Below the pieces are notes generated by a model. The model did no database searches, was not told the origin of the DNA, and saw nothing but the letters and a program-made list of their open reading frames with translations. This document shows, one piece after another, positions 42,837 to 51,610 of a stretch of DNA of 64,000 nt (positions are counted from its first letter, which is position 1; the number at the start of each line of letters is the position of its first letter). The stretch covers positions 1-64,000 of the forward strand of contig NZ_BCQP01000030.1 of assembly GCF_001552135.1 (NCBI RefSeq), in the 5' to 3' direction. Position numbers and translations under genes: made by a program. The stretch comes from Actinomadura chibensis NBRC 106107 (GTDB taxonomy: Bacteria; Actinomycetota; Actinomycetes; Streptosporangiales; Streptosporangiaceae).

Positions 42837-43498
42837 CCACCGCAGATACAGATTGAACCTCTGAGAGGTAACTACTTCGTTGTTAAGCTTCCGAGTAGTC
42901 CTTGAACCTCGGCTCGGAGACTGAAGCACATTTTCTTTCCCGACTGCTCGGAGCGCGGATCCGGGAGAAGGCCACGGTCGGCTTGGGACGGGTTCCGTCA
43001 AGGGTGGGCGGTAGGCCTTCGGCGAAGCCGACGCGAAGCGCCCTTGACGGGTTCTGGTCGTCGCCATCTCGACAGATCGGGTCGGGAGAGCCCCGTGCAG
43101 TTCCCGGCTCAGTTTGCAGGACCCGGGACTGCGGAGTCTGATGGGCAGCTTGGTGAACGTCTTGGACGACGGCGGGGTAACCCGTGGCGGCCCGGCGGGG
43201 TTGGGCAGCGGGCGCTGCGCGATGCGCGGCTCGGCGCGCCAGCCGGTGAGCGGCGCCCACGCCGCACGCTCCGGGCGGCCCGGCGCCGCACGCATCAGCG
43301 GCCTGAGCGCTGCCACCCCTTGATCCAAAGCAGTTAAATTCGCATGCAAGCTATTTGGTCCGGAGCAAGATCAGAGGCGCCCTAGATCACCAGCCATCGA
43401 TTCAACCTGGTTTCAGTGTTGCCAACACGCTGCCCCATCAACACGGTACGGTTCTATCACCCGTGGAACGAGAACGTCCGGTCAACAGGAGGCACTCG
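42837..43498. other. region without recognised gene before the restriction gene
   Basis: About 660 bp. Several frames are open on the minus strand (for example 42883-43260) but their composition looks like shadow translation and no domain was recognised. Probably old insertion debris plus the promoter of the GmrSD-type gene. Confidence 0.45.
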
Positions 43499-45334
43499 AT
43501 GAGTCAGGCCACCCCGGCGATGAGCGCGGCTAGCGTCAAACCGACCAGCTTGCCCATAAGTGAACTGCTGTCTTCGCGTTCACCTGCTGTGGTGCCACAG
43601 TACCAACGCGCATACGCTTGGGAAGATGACCAAGTTACCGATCTAATCAACGATGTCAAACTCTTGCTTCCGACCCCCACTAAGTCACGCGGCCATTTTT
43701 ACGGTGGGATGGTGGCTATCAGAACGGACGATGCCGCTGAACCGAGCGGACATTTTTATGAGATAGTCGACGGACAGCAGCGACTGGCTACATTCTGTCT
43801 TCTTCTTGCGCAGATTGCTCTACGTGCCGAGGACCTCGCCGAATCGGCCATGGAGAAGGGAGCGGAACAGGAAGCCTCTCAAATGAAGATGCTGGGGCTG
43901 CAGGTCCGCGAAACGTACCTTTACTATCCACGATACGACGTATACCAGGGGACTAAGACGGAGCATGAACGGGTTCGCCTGAGCAAGGCGGATGACGCGG
44001 TATTTTGTGCCCTCCTCAGAGGGGATGAAGTAACGCCGAGTCGGGAAAGTCACCACCGCCTGATTGCCGCAGCTAAGCTGCTGCGAAATGAACTGGTCTG
44101 GCCTGAGACATCTCAGGCTGACCCTAGCATTGCCCGGAACAGCCTGATCAGGCTTCGTGATGCGACAGTTGACGACTCGTTCGTCATTCATATCGTGGGC
44201 GAGAACCGGTCTACAGGATATCGATTGTTCTCGGTCCTAAACGACCGAGGTGCTCGTCTTACGGTCGCAGATCTCTTGAGAAGTCACACTCTGGAAATTC
44301 TCGACCTTAATGCGCCACTGCGAGACAATGCGGCGCTGATGTGGGATGACCTCCTGGCCGAGGGGGGTGAGGTGGTAGATGAATTCCTTATGACCTACTA
44401 CACGTCACTAACAGGAAGGCGGGCCAGACGCGACGATCTATTCGACACCCTTGTTTCACTCCTCTTCGCACCTAGTTCGCAGCCAGCTGAGATCATCGGC
44501 AGGCTACAGCAAATGGGAATTGAACTTACTGCCTACATGGCGATACAGGATGGCAAATGGCCATACAAGGAAGAGGATCGACTGCCTAACAAGGTAACCA
44601 AGTGGCAGAGGGAGCGACTTGCACATCTCAGGCGAACGCTCCGCCACGAACTCGCCGACCCGCTTCTCCTTGCCGCCCGTGCTCGCTGTGACGAGGCACA
44701 GTTCGCCGAGTTGGTGCAATTGATAGAAAAGTTTGCGTTCAGATATAAGAACGTATGCGGTGCTCACGCGACCCCTGCTTCTTCTGCCTACTATGTGCAG
44801 TGCAAGACCTTGCGCGATCTCAGCAAACAGGTCGACTTCTCAGATCTTGCCGCCGCACTTCGAAAGTTGATCGAAGCGCGCGCCAATGACAGAATATTTA
44901 GGGCGACCATCGAGACTCAACTCAGATACGATGGTGGAGGTGCCGCGAGGGCGAATATACGTCACCTCCTCACTATGATCGAGGCCCACCGTCCATGGAT
45001 TAAGCAGGGCGCCCATGGCCAGCCGAAGCCGTCAATGATCGCCTTGACGGACATGGATCAGGTCACTATCGAGCACATATACCCGCAGAATGCCAGGCCA
45101 GTGGACCCGCAGTTTTCTGGTCAGGTCCATCGACTCGGGAATCTTTCCTATTGGGCGCCGGACGATAATAGCGCAGCAGGCAACGATCCCTTCGATGTCA
45201 AGAAGCCCGCATACGCAGTGAGTCAAGTCACGCTCAATCAGGACCTGTCCAAGCTTCCGGCTTGGGACATGGCTGCCTTGGAGAAGCGGGAGAACGATCT
45301 CATCAAGGATGCCTGCCTAATTTGGAAGATCTGA
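43499..45334 (+). CDS. GmrSD-type restriction protein (DUF262 + DUF1524)
   Basis: About 611 residues. The N-terminal DUF262 domain has VPQYQRAYAWEDDQV, FYGGMVAI and the DGQQRLATF nucleotide-binding motif; FSVLNDRGARLTVADLLRSH closes it. The C-terminal DUF1524 nuclease domain carries the His-containing VTIEHIYPQ and VHRLGNLSYW, then NDPFDVKKPAY. Such single-chain fusions are type IV restriction enzymes against modified DNA or related antiphage proteins. ATG 43499 follows AGGAGG at good spacing. Clearly lower GC and A/T-rich codons compared with the rest of the window indicate recent transfer. It lies between repeat copies A and B. Confidence 0.92.
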   Translation: MSQATPAMSAASVKPTSLPISELLSSRSPAVVPQYQRAYAWEDDQVTDLINDVKLLLPTPTKSRGHFYGGMVAIRTDDAAEPSGHFYEIVDGQQRLATFCLLLAQIALRAEDLAESAMEKGAEQEASQMKMLGLQVRETYLYYPRYDVYQGTKTEHERVRLSKADDAVFCALLRGDEVTPSRESHHRLIAAAKLLRNELVWPETSQADPSIARNSLIRLRDATVDDSFVIHIVGENRSTGYRLFSVLNDRGARLTVADLLRSHTLEILDLNAPLRDNAALMWDDLLAEGGEVVDEFLMTYYTSLTGRRARRDDLFDTLVSLLFAPSSQPAEIIGRLQQMGIELTAYMAIQDGKWPYKEEDRLPNKVTKWQRERLAHLRRTLRHELADPLLLAARARCDEAQFAELVQLIEKFAFRYKNVCGAHATPASSAYYVQCKTLRDLSKQVDFSDLAAALRKLIEARANDRIFRATIETQLRYDGGGAARANIRHLLTMIEAHRPWIKQGAHGQPKPSMIALTDMDQVTIEHIYPQNARPVDPQFSGQVHRLGNLSYWAPDDNSAAGNDPFDVKKPAYAVSQVTLNQDLSKLPAWDMAALEKRENDLIKDACLIWKI

Positions 45335-46009
45335 TACTTGGTATCTGAATATCGCCCATTTGATGAATTGCTGCGATCGCGGGCTGAGTGCGGGCGGTGG
45401 CATTGCGGGCCTGGGGCGTGGGGAGTTGCAGGTGGCGGCATGATCCGGTCGGTTGTGTTCGATATTCCGGCGGTAATTGCTCGCGGCTGGCCTACCGAGA
45501 GACGTTCCAGACGCAGCAGCGTGAGGACCGTGCCGAGGTGGGGCAGGCTGAGCGGTTCAGGGGTTCTGTACCCCGGATGCGTGTCCGGCGTTGGCCAGGC
45601 TTTGGGGTGATGAGCTGTGGGTGGGACGGTGGTGCGGGATCCCATCTGATTGCCACCCTCATGGCGGACCCGTGCTTGAGTCCCCTCGTCAATGGCCGCA
45701 GAGAAGGGGGTCCTGTCGTGCTGCCACTGTCATCAACGGCTCAGCCGCCACCCTCGCCTCCCGTTGGCGAGAACTACACCGTCCGTCAAACTGGACCCAC
45801 GCGTGGTATCAGCCGGACGACCGAATTTCGAAACATTCCAGGTGCGCATTCACGACAGGCGACAGGCCACCATCCAGGCTGAGCCCGCACCGCCTCGACC
45901 GCACCGAGATCGGAGGTCGTGTGGGCATTGGCGACGCGCGACCGAACTGTACGTCGCCGCTCACGCAGCCTGGTTGATCGCCCAGCATGTCGATGCCGAC
46001 CCAGCCCGA
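45335..46009. other. region without recognised gene after the restriction gene
   Basis: About 675 bp with several overlapping open frames on the plus strand, none with recognisable domain, clear start or consistent codon use. No RNA gene was recognised. Confidence 0.45.
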
Positions 46010-46510
46010 CTACTCCCGGAGAGAGATCTTGGCGGCCACCTCGGGGATCGGCTTCCAGCGTGGACCCCGTCGCTTCTCCCAGATCTCACGAAGGGCGCGA
46101 ACCTCTTTATCCACGTCGGCCTCGTTGGAGATCAGGTGCGGTAGGAAGATTTCTCGGCCCTGGAAATTGTAGATCACAACGTACCGGTATCTGGGGCCCT
46201 GCTTGGTTTCGATGCCCTGGATCGCCTGCCATGGTGTCGCGATGGTCCGGAACAGTCCGCGCTTCAGGATCCGATCGCGCGACACATAGGTTCGCGTCCG
46301 TACCTCGACCCCCAGATAAAGGAGAGGGATCCCGACCAGCAGTCCGAGCACGAGAACCTTGACCGCGGAATGGCTCTCCGTCCGCACAATGAGGATGGCC
46401 ACGACCAGGAAGAAGAAACCCCACACGAAGGGCATGCCGACGAGCGTCCCGATGTCCGCCCGATACTCGCGTTTGAAGGGGTCAGTAGCCCTTCTCACCT
46501 CTGGGGTCAC
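46010..46510 (-). CDS. two-helix membrane protein with PH-like domain
   Basis: About 166 residues. FKREYRADIGTLVGMPFVWG leads to two close membrane helices (FFFLVVAILIV and VLVLGLLVGIPLLYLGV), then a beta-rich tail resembling bacterial PH domains: TRTYVSRDRILKRGLFRTIATPWQAIQGIETKQG and YRYVVIYNFQGREIFLP. GTG 46510 is chosen as start; longer frames upstream look non-coding. The function is unknown; such proteins are common, often on mobile islands. Confidence 0.68.
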   Translation of the reverse strand: MTPEVRRATDPFKREYRADIGTLVGMPFVWGFFFLVVAILIVRTESHSAVKVLVLGLLVGIPLLYLGVEVRTRTYVSRDRILKRGLFRTIATPWQAIQGIETKQGPRYRYVVIYNFQGREIFLPHLISNEADVDKEVRALREIWEKRRGPRWKPIPEVAAKISLRE

Positions 46511-46770
46511 ACGTACACCACCCGAAGACCGTGGACCAGATGTTGATCCGCAATCAAATCTAGCGATCGTTCGGGAGCCGGACCAGCCAAAGCGCGCGGA
46601 GTTGCCGTTCCACTGAGTCGCCTCGTCCAGCAGCTCCGCCGAACTTGTGCGCACGCTGCACTGAGTGACACGCCTCCTGCGCTCGGTGATCTGAGCGACG
46701 AGCTCTCAGCCGGGCGATGCATCCGTGTCGGCCCACGACAGTTGGCAAATCCGTGCGAGCGGTTCCAAGC

Positions 46771-46913
46771 GAGCCGCCATCAGCGGCAACCGACGGCACT
46801 GGCCGCCTACGCCGCCAAAATGGCTCCGGTGTCTTCAGACAGGTCAGCGGACATTTCCGCTGGTGATGGTGGTGGGCCTCCTGCAGGACACCCAGAACAT
46901 GGGAACAGGCTCG
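46771..46913. repeat. dispersed ~145-bp direct repeat, copy B (att-like)
   Basis: Blocks CACTGGCCGCCTACGCCG, CAGGTCAGCGGACA, TTTCCGCTGGTGATGGTGGT and CTCCTGCAGGA match copies A and C in order and spacing. The tRNA T-arm part is degenerate. It directly precedes the DUF2637 remnant. Confidence 0.7.
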
Positions 46914-46981
46914 ACCAGGCTTCCTATCGTGGGAGGAGCGGTTCTCCCTGCCCGGTGCGCCGCCGGGGAGGCGGAACGGCC

Positions 46982-47706
46982 GTGACCGAATTGCAGCGGG
47001 GCTGGAGTGATCGGGCGATCCGATGGGTGACCACCGTTAGCGTCGTGATGCTGGCCGGGATCGCGCCAGTGTTGTCTTGTCGGGACATGTACACGCTGGT
47101 CCGCCAGTATGGCGAGGCCTCGTGGACGGCGGCGCTGTTGCCGGTGTCGGTGGATGGGATGATCGCGGTCGCTTCGATGACGTTGCTGGCCGATTCCCGG
47201 CAGGGAAGGCGCAGCGGCTTTCGTCGGGGGCGTTGCTGGTGACTGGAAGCGCCGCTAGCCTGGCGGCCAATGTGGCAGTGGCCGAGCCGTCGCTGGTGAG
47301 GAGGCTGATCGCCGCGTGGCCCTCGGCGGCGTTGATAGGTTCCTATGAGTTGTTGATGCGTCAGGTCCGGCACGGCGCTGGGCTGAACACCGAGTCCAGT
47401 AACGCCGCCTCCGGCAATGCTCACGCCAGCTCCGAGGTGGCTCAAGGCGCCCCTGAGAAATCTCACAGAACGTTGCGCGTTGCGGTGGCGCGCTCGAAAG
47501 CGTCTATTACGGGCCAGGGATGTTATCGAGAGCTGTCCGGCCTGGGCGCCAACTGGATCCAAAGACACGGGATGAATCTCCCCGCACCGGTTCGAATCAA
47601 GTACGGGGAACCACGCGCATGGCTGCTCCCGCCACCCCACCGCTGCCAATTGACGATCCCGTCCCGATTCACGACCCCTAACCGCGCGGTCCGCCTCGCT
47701 GGTTGA
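46982..47706 (+). pseudogene. DUF2637 membrane protein, frameshifted
   Basis: Starts at GTG 46982 with GGGAGGCGG upstream. Frame 1 encodes WVTTVSVVMLAGIAPVLS, GEASWTAALLPVSVDGMIAV and SMTLLADSRQGRRSGF, then runs into a stop at about 47240. The family sequence resumes in another frame: ALLVTGSAASLAANVAVAEP, LIAAWPSAALIGSYELLMRQ. The shift lies around 47217-47228 with no slippery heptamer, so it is a real lesion or a sequencing error. DUF2637 proteins are characteristic of actinomycete integrative elements and plasmids, where they accompany replication and transfer genes; none of those remain here. Confidence 0.8.
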
Positions 47707-47803
47707 TCACACCATTCACGCCTCCGATTAAAACCCGATCGGCATCGTCACGAACTGGTGGGAGCCCAGCCATCCAAGCCACACTTGCGTGGCCATGCTC
47801 GGG

Positions 47804-47968
47804 GTTTCCACCCCTCGCAGAGGGGATGAAGACCGGATCCTCGACGGCCGGGCACGTTGACCTACCTGATGTTGCGACCTCTTACAGGGGCGATGAAGAC
47901 GACCGCGCAGCTCCGCTCGATCGGGGACCGGGGTGAGGGTTGCGACCCCTCGCAGGGGCGATGAGGAC
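47804..47968. CRISPR. orphan CRISPR array, three 30-bp repeats, two spacers
   Basis: Repeats at 47804-47833, 47871-47900 and 47939-47968; spacers of 37 and 38 bp. The last repeat begins GTTGCGACCCCTCGCAGGGG and ends CGATGAGGAC; the others differ at several positions (for example GTTTCCACCCCTCGCAGAGG). A CCCCT-CGC-AGGGG hairpin lies at the centre. No cas gene lies in this window, so the array is orphan or relies on a distant locus; repeat divergence suggests decay. Confidence 0.8.
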
Positions 47969-48044
47969 GCCATGCTCCTCCGGCTCGGTGGGCTCGTGCC
48001 AGCGGCCATGGATCTGCTGCAGTTTCTAATGGCAGCCAGGGACA

Positions 48045-48384
48045 TCACGCTTCGTCCCTAAAGGGGTCTCGCCGGATGGCATCGCCCACCATTCGCTGTG
48101 CCTTGCGGTACGCCTCTAGCGTGGCTACTGAAGCTTGGTCCTGCGCATGAGCGGTTTCCATGTACTCGTCAACTGCGCTCCTGGCATCGTTATCCAAGAC
48201 GCGTGATTTGAGCTGAGTCAATCTCGTAGCGTTTGACCTTGAAAGCGTCTCGCCGTGCTCCTCGTTCGCGCTCGTATGTGCCGCGGTGGGTGAGGACTTG
48301 TCCCCAGATTGCGGCACCTCCGGTGATGATGCCGCCGACCGCGACGCCAGTGGCAGGAACGAGGAGCCTTGCCCAGGCTGTCAC
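48045..48384 (-). pseudogene. membrane-associated protein of unknown function, frameshifted
   Basis: From GTG 48384 the frame encodes WARLLVPATGVAVGGIITGG (a membrane helix) and GTYERERGARRDAFKVKRYE, then ends early. The continuation LKSRVLDNDARSAVDEYMET and AYRKAQRMVGDAIRRDPF is in a second frame ending at 48045. The two parts fit one protein, an N-terminal helix followed by a coiled helical domain, broken near 48210-48235. An intact short start in the second frame (48317) is less likely. Confidence 0.6.
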
Positions 48385-48438
48385 CTGCCTAGGATGCCCC
48401 AAGTGATCGAGTGGTGGGTCATGCTGCGGGGATCTGGG

Positions 48439-48717
48439 CTGTCGCGGGCGGCGGACGTGCGCGGCCGGGTTGCGTGGGACGACGTCCTCGATGAGCCAGT
48501 AGGTGGAGAACGAAGGGATCGCGGCCAGGCGGCGGCGCCGGGTCCGGGCGGCGAGCGGCGGGTCGTGGTCGTCAAGTTCGGCGCGGTAGGCGTCGACGTC
48601 GCCGCGGCGGCTGTCGGCGATGTCGTAGTCGTGGCACCAGGTGAACCAGCGCCCGACGTCGCGGTTGTAGGCGTCGCGGGTGTTGGGGCTGGTGTAGGCG
48701 CGCAGCCAGATCTCCAT
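48439..48717 (-). pseudogene. tyrosine recombinase (integrase) N-terminal fragment
   Basis: TSPNTRDAYNRDVGRWFTWC, VDAYRAELDD, AARTRRRRLAAIPSFSTYWL and DVVPRNPAAHVRRPR are the SAM-like core-binding domain of phage-type integrases. The catalytic domain with R-H-R-Y is absent; the frame continues into unrelated sequence. It is the remnant of the integrase of one of the elements in this region. Confidence 0.8.
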
Positions 48718-48759
48718 CGCGGCCTCGAGAGTGCCAGGCCCCGCGATCGTCAGGGTCCT

Positions 48760-49012
48760 ACCCAGCGGGTGAGTCCTGCTTCGCGGTGGCCGGTGACGCG
48801 CTCATCAGCCCGCAGATCACCGTCCGGATGCCGCGCCGCCTCGCCCATCCCCCGACGACCGCTCCGCACCGCGCTTGAGTGCCGCGCCTTTGCGCGAGAC
48901 CGACATTGCACGCCGTGTCGCCAGCGGCAAGACCAACGTCGAGATCGCCGCCGGTCTCCACCTCGCGTCCGCCACCGTCAAGGACCACCTGGCCGCCATC
49001 CAGCGCCCGCAA
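48760..49012 (+). pseudogene. NarL-type response regulator fragment
   Basis: One frame encodes AVAGDALISPQITVRM, the linker typical of NarL regulators; a second frame encodes LRETDIARRVASGKTNVEIA and HLASATVKDHLAAIQ, the LuxR helix-turn-helix. Receiver domain and C-terminus are missing and the frames do not join, so this is debris. Confidence 0.75.
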
Positions 49013-49180
49013 CCGTGTGGGCATCGCTACCTGGGCCTGGGACGACGTCCCTCCCATTCACGAGCACTGACCGGCACGCCTCATTCAGCGGCGTCGTACG
49101 GACCGACGTCGCGGCGCCCGTGCTGCCGACCGCCTTCGTCTCCGTCATCGCGACCGGCAGCGTCTGCGCCATCCGGACCT

Positions 49181-50768
49181 TTAGCTGTATGCGAAAAGGT
49201 CCTGCCGTATGCCTGCCGCCTTGAAGAGGTAGTCGCGTGACGCTTCGAGTTCGCGTCGCAGACGGCCGAGGTCGGCGCCGAGCAGGCGCCCTCGCCACTT
49301 GCGGACCTTGCCGGCGACGATCACCGTCTCGACGTTCGTGCGGTCCATCAGCGTGACGACCGCTCCGGGCACGCTGTTGAGCGGGGCCACGTTCAGCGCG
49401 GTGGCGTCGAGCACGACGATGTCGGCCTCCGGCCGGGCGTGAGCGTGCCCGTCTTACCGGCGAGCCCGAGGTGTTTCGCACCGTTGACGGTCGCGTAGCG
49501 CAGCACGTCCCGGACGGTGAGGAGCCCCGGCGTTCCCTCGGCCGGCGTGGGCCAGTTGTTGGGCGGCACAGGGTCGCCCTGGTCCAAGACGATCTGGTTG
49601 ACGACCATACGCTGCATGATCATGGCGGAGCGCATCAGCGTGAACGGGTCAGCGGCCATCGTCGTCTCGACGTCGGAGCTCAGCGAGGGCTCCATGCCGA
49701 GCTCCTGCAACTTGAGGATCGGCGGGGTGCCGTGCCGCATGACCATCTCGATCGGGAAGGCGAGCGAGACCTGCGCGCCGGCGTCCCGAAACCGTTTCCA
49801 GACCCGGTCGGACATCCCGGTCATGTGAATGAACAGGTTGTCCGGCCCCACCCGGACCCCGGCGGTCCCCCGGGCGAGGTCCTCGAAGACCGGCAGCATC
49901 CCCCACGACCCGACCGAGTGCGCCGCGATCTTGATGTCCAGCTCGCGGGCGATCGTCCAGGACCGGGTGTACACATTCCTGCCGAGGTGGAGTTCGCCGC
50001 CCATGACCATGCTCACCAGCTGGTCGTCCGAGGAGAACCAGCGGTCCCTGATGCGGCGGGCGTCTTCCGGATACCGGGCGGTGGCGCGGCCGTCACCCTC
50101 GAAATAGCCGAACGCGGCGCGCCGCCCGGTGTCGATCAGCGCCTGGATCGCCGCGTCGGTGTGCTCGGGGGAATGGTGGATCTGAGATACGTCCAGCACC
50201 GTGGTGACGCCCGCGTCAAGCTGGGAAAGTCCTGCGAAAAGGTCATTGATGTACACGTCCTGCGGCCGGTACACCAGCCGGAACCCGTCGAGAATGTGCT
50301 TGCCGTAGTTCGGGTCCGCGCTCGGTGACCCTGAGCGGTCGTCGAGGAGCAGACCATTGGCCAGAAACGCGCGCTCCGCCGTCTCGAACAAATGGTGGTG
50401 CGTGTCGACGAAACCCGGCATGACGATGCGGCCGCGCGCGTCGATCACGTCCGCGCCGGAGGCCCGCAGGTCACGTCCGACCGCGACGATCTTCTTGCCC
50501 TCGACCAGGATGTCGGCGACCTCGAAGTCGCCCACCTTCGGGTCCATCGACATCACCGCCCCGCCCCGGATGACGTAGCGGCGTCCGCGGGCGCCGCTGT
50601 CCCTCGGCGGCGGCTGGTCACGGTCCCGCGCGGTGGCCGGAGAGGCCGCGAGCAGGCCCGCGCCGCCCGCCGCCGTGGCCACTGTCGAGGTCTTAAGGAA
50701 ACTGCGACGCCCCCAAATCGCGGAGCGACATTCTTGCGTCGCTCGTCGTCGTTCTGCTCGCTGGACAC
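49181..50768 (-). pseudogene. Tat-exported metal-dependent amidohydrolase, two frameshifts
   Basis: A strong GGAGGAGGAGC precedes GTG 50768 (SSEQNDDERRKNVAPRFG). The Tat signal GRRSFLKTSTVATAAGGAG then appears in another frame, so the first shift lies in a G-run near 50710. The main frame carries HxH in GFVDTHHHLF, IAAHSVGSWG and the metal-ligand Asp in LSSDVETTMA. A second shift near 49452 (one base too few in CCGGCCGGAGG) moves the end LDATALNVAPLNSVPGAVVT and the C-terminal strand into another frame. The intact enzyme would hydrolyse a cyclic amide, urea-type or s-triazine-like bond outside the cell or in the membrane space. Divergent from marR across two operators. Confidence 0.82.
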
Positions 50769-50891
50769 GCTCCTCCTCCTTCGGAAAAGGCCCTTCGAAA
50801 CGCGGTGATCGCAGGTATTCGAGGGCGCGCGCCGCCGCCCGCCATGGCGCAGGGGACGGAACCGACCGCCCTGTCGCCCCCTCGATCAGTG

Positions 50892-50939
50892 AGTTGATGT
50901 GTCAACTAGACGGTACATGATCGAGTTGATGTGTCAACT
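50892..50939. promoter_or_regulatory. two MarR operators
   Basis: AGTTGATGTGTCAACT occurs twice, at 50892-50907 and 50924-50939, 32 bp (about three helical turns) apart. Each is a palindrome of AGTTGA and TCAACT around TGTG. They lie between the amidohydrolase and marR starts. Confidence 0.88.
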
Positions 50940-50958
50940 CCCGGTCTAGGATGTTCCC

Positions 50959-51414
50959 ATGGCGCATCTTGGATTGACCGAACGCGAGCTCCGCGCATGG
51001 CGGACCTCCTTCCGGATGGTGGAGCTGCTGCGGGCACGCCTCGAACAGCAGCTTCAGGCGACCAGCGGCCTGTCCAACGCCGACTACACCGTGCTGGCTC
51101 TACTGTCCGAATCGCCCGACAGGCGCATGCGCCTCTACGAGCTGTGCCGGGCAGCCGGTTGGGAGAAGAGCCGCATGCACCACCAGCTCACCCGGATGAG
51201 CCGGCGGAACCTGATCGCCCGCGAGCGGTGCGGCTCGCGCGGCGTCCATGTCGCGCTCACCGCGGCAGGGCTCGACGCCCTCAGAAAAGCGGTGCCCCGC
51301 CACGGCCAAGAAGTCCGGCGCCTGTTCGTTGACCGCCTCACACCCGAAGAGCTCGACCAGTTCGCTGACCTCTCCGCCAAGATCCTCCACAACCTGGAAA
51401 CGAACGAGCCGTGA
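50959..51414 (+). CDS. MarR-family regulator
   Basis: 151 residues. The winged helix is clear: LSNADYTVLALLSESPDRRM, LYELCRAAGWEKSRMHHQLTRMSRRNLIAR with the wing ERCGSRGVHVALTAAG, and C-terminal dimer helices (LTPEELDQFADLSAKIL). It most likely binds the two 16-bp palindromes 20-67 bp upstream and controls itself and the divergent amidohydrolase. ATG 50959; no strong ribosome site is seen. Confidence 0.9.
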   Translation: MAHLGLTERELRAWRTSFRMVELLRARLEQQLQATSGLSNADYTVLALLSESPDRRMRLYELCRAAGWEKSRMHHQLTRMSRRNLIARERCGSRGVHVALTAAGLDALRKAVPRHGQEVRRLFVDRLTPEELDQFADLSAKILHNLETNEP

Positions 51415-51473
51415 GCCGAGCCAGAGAAGGCCACCGAGCGGGTGCCGGTGCACGAAGCCGACCCCAACCCTGG

Positions 51474-51580
51474 GTCCGGGTCTCCGCGGTGATGGCGGCC
51501 CGGACCCGCGAACAGGGCCGCTACCTGGGACGGCGACCGCCGTACGGATACCGGTTGGTGGACGCCGGCCCGTCCTGGAC
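51474..51580 (+). pseudogene. large serine recombinase fragment
   Basis: RVSAVMAARTREQGRYLGRR then PPYGYRLVDAGP matches the conserved segment after the catalytic domain of actinomycete serine recombinases. About 35 residues remain; no start, no catalytic serine region. Insertion debris between marR and the M20 gene. Confidence 0.7.
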
Positions 51581-51610
51581 TCGGCGACCGGGACTGCGGT
51601 GTGGTTCTCC

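Noticed and set aside
42883..43260. Minus-strand frame before the GmrSD gene, considered as a transposase remnant
   Set aside because: Arg/Pro/Ala-rich with no catalytic motif or terminal inverted repeats.
45388..45882. Plus-strand frames after the GmrSD gene
   Set aside because: No start signal, no domain, low-complexity composition.
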